From Paraconiothyrium sp. Pb-2020 (Eukaryota > Ascomycota > Dothideomycetes > Pleosporales > Didymosphaeriaceae), in assembly GCA_022419385.1 (NCBI GenBank), contig JAJUBI010000006.1:3596001-3660000 (forward strand): DNA of 64,000 bases, given 5' to 3'. Every line of letters begins with the position of its first letter. Positions within the stretch are counted from its first letter, which is position 1. Below the pieces are notes generated by a model that did no database searches, had not been told where the DNA came from, and worked only from the letters and a program-made list of their open reading frames with translations. The translations under genes were made by a program, and so were the position numbers. Positions 59,040-64,000 of this stretch are shown here, piece after piece.

Positions 59040-61247
59040 ATGTTTGACCTCAAAGGATACGATCCGCCCAAACGCGCCGCACAAGGGTCACCGCGGTGGA
59101 TTCAACATAAGGAATCACCTGATGGGCATTCGGAAAACCGTCAAGTTGAATTGCACCAAATTTCGGATACGGACTTCGAATCTTTGCCAAAGCAGTATTA
59201 CTACAGAAAGCAGTATTACTACAGACCGATATCAAAGGCCTGTGATAAGCGCCTTCTCTGCCTCAACCCTGGCTCAGGCACCGACATGATCCGCTGTTCA
59301 CTTCATGACGTAGAGAAAGAATATCGTCTTATTTCCCTTGATTCAACAATACGAGTCCCCTACGAAGCCCTTAGCTATCGCTGGGGTGCAGAGTCTACTC
59401 GTCACAGGATACTCATCGAGGACAACTCGTTCTTTATCCGCCCAAATCTATACCACGCGCTGAGGAGAATCCGCTCGGAGACGAGAACAACTCTACTTTG
59501 GGTGGACGCTGTGTGCATCAATCAAGATGATGATGAAGAAAAAAGCACTCAAGTCAGAAGCATGGACACTTTCTTCTACCAAGCCGAAAACGTCCTGGTA
59601 TGGTTGGGGGAGGCTGGTGAAGATAGCGACTATGCTATTTATTATATCGCAAAATTGGTTGATCCCAAATTTGATGTAGAGCGCTCTGTGGGTCATGATG
59701 ACCGTCGCGGCTATGTTGCGATCGCACATTTACTCAACCGCGAGTGGTTCCGTCGAATATGGATAATCCAGGAGGTTGCATATGCCAGAAATCCCGTTAT
59801 AATCTGCGGCCAGGCAGAAGTACATTTCATGGATGTGATGGAAGCAGTGCAGGTTATGCAAAGATCCATCAACAACTTCCTCAACCATAATAATGGCTCC
59901 GTCGACAGTACTTGGCGCGTTGTTCAACAAAGCCTCAAAAGCTCTAGTGCTGCACAGCTTATGATTATACTCCAAGAGGTCTTTCTCAAAGATGAGGATG
60001 GATTATTGCGCCGCAGACAGCATTTCATTGAATGGCTCGTGTCCAACACGTTCACATTTGAGGCTACTGATGTTCGGGATATGATCTTCGCCTTGATGTC
60101 TCTCGCAGTCGATACAGATGACGAGGCATCGGTCGTTGTTCTGGGCTATTCCAACATGTTGGGAACTTGTGAGGACGGTACTAACGTGTTGAAGATTGAC
60201 TACAGTAAAGACGTCTTAAACGTTTGGGTTGACTTCATAGAGCATTGCGTGCTTAGAAGCTCTTCGTTGGACATAATATGTACGCCCTGGGCTGCGGTCG
60301 ATAGACTCAGTCCGAACGATCTTTCACAAATTCCAGCTGGAACTATCAACAACAAGCTGATCCTCCTTGGCCGGATACCATCCTGGATTCGAGCTCGAAC
60401 CATATCAATTCCGACAGATGCAGAGCAAAGCGATGGAAAGCCATCGCATCCACACAGCCTTGTCAGAAACCCGAAATATAGCGAGAGTTCCCTCTCTGCC
60501 GATCCGATTTACAACGTCTGCGGGAGGCTATATCACCACCCGGTTAAATTCCTCAGAACCCCTCATTTTTGCCTTCGAGTCAAAGGTATAAGGCTGGGAG
60601 GGATGACTGCAATTGAGGATGACTTGATAACCCGGGAATTTTTGTGGAAACTTATGGTCTTCCTAATCAACTGCACCAGCGATGACCTTTCGCACACATT
60701 GGACGCAGGCGATATTCCTACATTCATTCATAATCGACAAGTCCAAGATCGATTTTGGGATTTGTTTTGCTCCAATCGACGGATGAAGAACAATGGGATT
60801 AATGACAAGCATTATAGGGCGGGGTTGTTAGAGCCTACTCCTCCATCATCGACGCTTTGCGAACTTGCGTGGACTAGCAACGGTCAGCAATTCGTCAGAA
60901 AAGCTACAGCATCTTTGGGAAAAGATCTCCCGCAATCCCTTCTTGACGCCTTAAGAGACATTTGGGATGAAGTATGGAACAGGACTGGGTTCTGGATCAA
61001 GTCTATTTTGCCAGCTTGGACCGAGCTTTTTGGTCTCAGAGACAAACTTGGTGAGACAGGTGAATTTGTATTCATAATTTTCGGAGTCAGTGTTCCTGTG
61101 ATCCTAAGCAAAATAGACCCTGATGTTGGTCTTCAGGGTTTTCGCTATGTGGGAGAAGCGTATGTTGATGGTATTATGAAGGGTGAGCTCATAGAGCGTT
61201 TGGGCAAGGATATCGATACTTTCGTTGAGGAAATAGACCTCTATTGA
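59040..61247 (+). CDS. HET-domain protein, HET-6 type
   Basis: Single exon of 735 residues from ATG at 59040. N-terminal region includes a duplicated KQYYYR and the lead-in LNPGSGTDMIRCSLHDVEKE. The HET domain at about 100-260 shows YEALSYRWGAEST, LLWVDAVCINQDDD, VLVWLGEAGED and WFRRIWIIQEVAYA. The C-terminus shows FVFIIFGVSVPVILSK followed by YVGEAYVDGIMKGELI, the usual end of the family. Frame fully open. It lies on the opposite strand between the body of the decayed HET-NACHT-ankyrin gene and a detached HET N-terminus. Expected role is allorecognition or regulated cell death. Confidence 0.9.
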   Translation: MFDLKGYDPPKRAAQGSPRWIQHKESPDGHSENRQVELHQISDTDFESLPKQYYYRKQYYYRPISKACDKRLLCLNPGSGTDMIRCSLHDVEKEYRLISLDSTIRVPYEALSYRWGAESTRHRILIEDNSFFIRPNLYHALRRIRSETRTTLLWVDAVCINQDDDEEKSTQVRSMDTFFYQAENVLVWLGEAGEDSDYAIYYIAKLVDPKFDVERSVGHDDRRGYVAIAHLLNREWFRRIWIIQEVAYARNPVIICGQAEVHFMDVMEAVQVMQRSINNFLNHNNGSVDSTWRVVQQSLKSSSAAQLMIILQEVFLKDEDGLLRRRQHFIEWLVSNTFTFEATDVRDMIFALMSLAVDTDDEASVVVLGYSNMLGTCEDGTNVLKIDYSKDVLNVWVDFIEHCVLRSSSLDIICTPWAAVDRLSPNDLSQIPAGTINNKLILLGRIPSWIRARTISIPTDAEQSDGKPSHPHSLVRNPKYSESSLSADPIYNVCGRLYHHPVKFLRTPHFCLRVKGIRLGGMTAIEDDLITREFLWKLMVFLINCTSDDLSHTLDAGDIPTFIHNRQVQDRFWDLFCSNRRMKNNGINDKHYRAGLLEPTPPSSTLCELAWTSNGQQFVRKATASLGKDLPQSLLDALRDIWDEVWNRTGFWIKSILPAWTELFGLRDKLGETGEFVFIIFGVSVPVILSKIDPDVGLQGFRYVGEAYVDGIMKGELIERLGKDIDTFVEEIDLY
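59190..59225 (+). repeat. 18-bp perfect tandem duplication in HET coding sequence
   Basis: Two adjacent copies of aagcagtattactacaga, duplicating six residues (KQYYYR) in frame just before the HET domain. Confidence 0.95.
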
Positions 61248-61659
61248 CCTTACCTACTACAGGGGAGCATAGAAGGAATAATTGGTTCACAACATTGAGT
61301 TAACATCAGTGGTAACGGCCAAAAAGTAGGTCATTTGATGGCTTAATTCGGACCAAGTGGGCATGACTTCAGACAGTTTATGTTACGTTGCAGACTGGCA
61401 GCGAAAGGCGGCAAGATTGAAATCGTTCCGGAAAATTCCCTTCTCGTTTGAGAATGAATTCGCCGATCAGTCGGAATCTACACTCTCAGCTTTTTGAAAT
61501 CACTGCGTTTTGGCTTGCCACCATTGAATACTTTTTTCCACAACTGCTTTCACGCATCGGATGGATATCCCAGCGTCCCTTCTCAACAACGAATCTACCG
61601 AAATCTGCGGCAGCATATACCACCAATCTTGTAGGACATTGAAAGTACTGTCGACATTC
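61248..61659. other. Intergenic; possible decayed HET sequence
   Basis: No intact gene. A minus-strand frame here ends KAVVEKSIQWWQAKTQ, faintly like the EAINSMFRWYQNA step that follows CCID in HET domains; too weak to call. Confidence 0.4.
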
Positions 61660-61899
61660 CTAGACGCAGCAGCTGTTGACCCAACAATGCTGCAAGCCGT
61701 CCGCTGCAGCCTGCTGCGCACAGAACATAATTTTGCCATAACCTGCTTTCGTCCTTCCCTGTCTATTAGCCATCTCTTCGAAGATGACTTCCTCGTCACC
61801 CCATCTGTGTGAGAGGATAGCATAAGGCGGAATATCACCATCATTGTATATATCCTTCGTCAAGCTCAGCTCCCCCTCTCTGAATTGTAAGAGTCGCAT
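61660..61899 (-). pseudogene. Detached N-terminal fragment of a HET domain
   Basis: Eighty codons beginning MRLLQFREGELSLTKD, then IPPYAILSHRWGDEEV, IFEEMANRQG, TKAGYGKIMFCAQQA and DGLQHCWVNSCCV, then stop. This is the standard start of HET-NACHT proteins up to the conserved CCID motif, where it breaks off. No continuation follows in this frame. The missing remainder of the same type begins with SCCIDK at about 58746 on the same strand, 2.9 kb away. Confidence 0.8.
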
Positions 61900-62757
61900 C
61901 TCGCTAGTGACTTCTCATTAGTGAGTTATTCGTAGAGGTACACACCAAATGCCCTGATGCTGCTCAGTAGATATGGCTACTAAGAGTGGTCGTGATGAAG
62001 TTTGGAAAGGATTGAAAGTAAAGAGGCTGAAAGCAAGAAGGCTGAGTGCGATACACTCCACCTCGACCTGGCTGCACCTAGCATAAATTTGGTTAGCATG
62101 GTGTAACTGTGTAGATCTCTCGTGATAGGATCTCTCCTGGTCCGGCCCTGGGGCAGTCTGAGCCGCAGATGCTGTGATCATCGCACCATTCCGGTAATCC
62201 TCCACTTAGTTATGAAAAGTTCTTTGCAAAGGGATCGTGGAGACTACTCTTCGTACGCTCCTTGTGTGAGTTATTCGTGGCTGAACCTCAGCCCCGTTTT
62301 AGCTCCGTGGAACTTTGACCTGGTGGCGCCTAGTACATGATGGGTTAGCAGTATTGATTCTAGCGCACAAGTCGCGGCAAGTCAAGCCTCCGGCGGAGCA
62401 ACTTCAGCACATTGACGACTTTCGTGAAATACACATCGAACGATTTGGACTAGATTGCAAAGGGTTGTGTACCATAATTAGTTTGAAGTACGATGATTGG
62501 GTCATCCTCTAAGACAGCGGAGCCTCGGCGGGATTTACGTGGCGATGCTACGATTGCTAGATTCGGGCGGAGACCATGGAAGTGTATATAAGGAGGAGGA
62601 TGTTGTACACTCTGATGCATCATCCTCATCATCATCATCGCCCCCTCCTTGTAACAGCCTGTCCTACTCTCATCAATACTCTACGACTGCCAAACATACG
62701 CCAGGCTGCAAAACGAAGGAGAAGGCATACCCAGCAATACAACATCATCCGATCACG
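61900..62757. other. Intergenic, promoter and 5' UTR of the Rossmann-fold gene
   Basis: About 860 bp. A cat-rich microsatellite (about 62613-62643) lies in the likely 5' UTR. No supported gene. Confidence 0.55.
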
Positions 62758-63641
62758 ATGAGCCCACAGCAAACCATCGCTTTCTTTGGCGCGACCGGTG
62801 GATGTGCAGGCAGTTCCCTAGCCTGCACCCTTCGCGAAGGCTACTACTGCACAGCGCGTACGTCTACCATACCCTATCCACCGCCTACTTCTCCACCACA
62901 CCATTACAACATCACGCAGCCGACTAACCTTCAGCAGTAGCACGTACCCCCTCCAAACTCCTTACACTCCTCTCATCCGACCATGGCATTCCAGCCTCCA
63001 CAATAACGGCCAATCTCACCATCATCCAAGGCGACGCAAAGAACCCTTCCGACGTAGCCCAGACCCTCATCTCCCCTCTCAACAAGTCCCACGTAGTCGA
63101 CACAATCTACTCCTCCATCGGCGCATATCCAACCTTCCAGTTCTCCCTCAGCACCCCCTTCGTCCTTCCCGACCCCACCCTCTGTACCTCGGGCATGAAA
63201 GCAATCTTCTCCGCCTTAGACGCGCTCAATATCGTTACCCGCGAAGGAAGAAAACCTCTCTTGATAGCGCTTAGCTCGACAGGTGTCAATGGCCGGGCGA
63301 GAGATATACCATGGCTGTACCATCCGCTATACCACGTCCTAGCCGCGCAACCGCACGCCGACAAGCGCTGTATGGAAGGCGTCGTGCTGGAAGATCAAGG
63401 CGAGCATGTCAGAGATTTCGTCATTGTGAGGCCAACGGCTTTGGTGGACGGAGAAAAGGGCGTGAAGAAGGTGAGGGCGGGGTGGGAGTAGGGCGTGCAA
63501 GAGGAGAAGGAAAGAGTAGAGAGGGAGGCTGGACCGGCTATTGGATGGACAGTTGGGCGGAAGGACGTCGGTGCGTGGATTTTCAAGAATGTAATAGAAA
63601 GAGGGGGGTGGGATGGGAGGTGTGTTAGTCTGACGTACTGA
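62758..63641 (+). CDS. NAD(P)-binding Rossmann protein (NmrA/atypical SDR-like), with in-frame amber codon
   Basis: Two exons: 62758-62857, then from 62938. The N-terminus MSPQQTIAFFGATGGCAGSS has the GxxGxxG nucleotide-binding loop; the join gives YYCTALARTPSKL. Later motifs are TIIQGDAKNPSDV, KPLLIALSSTGVNG and VIVRPTALVDGE. The frame meets TAG at 63489-63491 (217 residues), yet the same frame stays open for 49 more codons with family-like content (GPAIGWTVGRKDVGAWIFKN, then CVSLTY) to TGA at 63639-63641. So the gene is either truncated by a nonsense change or the amber is an error. Substrate unknown. A second acceptor 3 nt downstream (cagtag) would also keep the frame. Confidence 0.75.
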
Positions 63642-64000
63642 GTCGGGCAATGCAGGTGGATTATGACATGGGCCTGGCGCAAAGGTACACTGGCGTTGTT
63701 TGTACGGATCTTGGAATCTTCGAAACTTGTGAGGATACTTGAAAGGCTTCTGGAGGACTGCAAGAGTGGACATTAATCAAGTTGGAACAATTCTTGGCCA
63801 GCAATATTAGGTTTGATAGTGCGCTTTCGACTAGGAATAAATGACAGTCCACACAGAATGTCCTAGGATAGTAAGACCCCGAAGAATTCTTCGAAATAGG
63901 GACGTCTTTTTGTAGAAGGGTTCGAGCGGGAGTAAAAACCATGACGATGGCAGGAGTTCCTAGAGTTCTTTCCTTTTATCATCAAAGGGACAAACTTCAA
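63642..64000. other. Window end, no gene recognised
   Basis: About 360 bp of 3' flank with short frames only. Confidence 0.6.

Noticed and set aside
58746..59040. Terminal inverted repeats or target duplications around the inserted HET gene
   Set aside because: Only weak similarity (gcagcag-type) between the two flanks; no convincing repeat ends.
62613..62643. cat-rich microsatellite as a coding His repeat
   Set aside because: It lies in the likely 5' UTR; the overlapping short frame has no other support.

Overview
The window looks like nuclear DNA of a filamentous ascomycete (Pezizomycotina, most likely Dothideomycetes). Genes are intron-bearing with short GT-AG introns, mostly about 45-60 nt. 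Several HET-domain genes are present, and there are secreted carbohydrate-active enzymes, a CFEM protein and a GPI-type wall protein. No operons, rRNA, convincing tRNA or CRISPR arrays were seen. All exon joins below were worked out by hand from reading frames, splice signals and family motifs. None has transcript support.

Layout. 0-10 kb: a secreted haem-thiolate peroxygenase, a GH43 arabinanase, a Cys-rich protein with a Lys-Ser repeat, and a 1,129-residue double-PH protein of the Spo71/Mug56 type. 11-19.3 kb: two HET genes on either side of a secreted nucleoside hydrolase, the block bracketed by two direct copies of a 56-bp repeat. 19.7-27.1 kb: a compact sugar-utilisation cluster (GH3, sugar transporter, GH31 alpha-xylosidase type) with CreA-like sites in the shared GH3/transporter promoter. 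29.9-36 kb: a rhodopsin-like membrane protein, a secreted Cu-only superoxide dismutase and a small secreted Thr-rich protein in gene-poor DNA. 36.5-48 kb: an unrecognised nuclear-looking protein, a Tvp38/VTT membrane protein, a GPI-type and a CFEM surface protein, and a NAPE-PLD-like metallo-hydrolase. 49.3-55.3 kb: housekeeping genes for eIF2-alpha (carrying three apparent single-base deletions), the vacuolar TRP channel Yvc1 and the MutY DNA glycosylase. 55.8-62 kb: an accessory block with an ankyrin-like small protein, a decayed HET-NACHT-ankyrin gene, an intact HET gene on the opposite strand and a detached HET N-terminus. 62.7-63.6 kb: a NAD(P)-binding Rossmann protein with an in-frame amber codon.

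How genes may work together. GH3 + transporter + GH31 plausibly release and import oligosaccharide units such as those of xyloglucan, with carbon catabolite repression at the divergent promoter. The HET genes and the NLR-type relic belong to the allorecognition/innate-immunity repertoire of fungi, and the relic carries changes of the kind left by repeat-induced point mutation. The most unusual observations are the broken HET-NACHT-ANK locus with an opposite-strand HET gene inside it, the repeat-bracketed HET/nucleoside-hydrolase block, and the disrupted eIF2-alpha reading frame.
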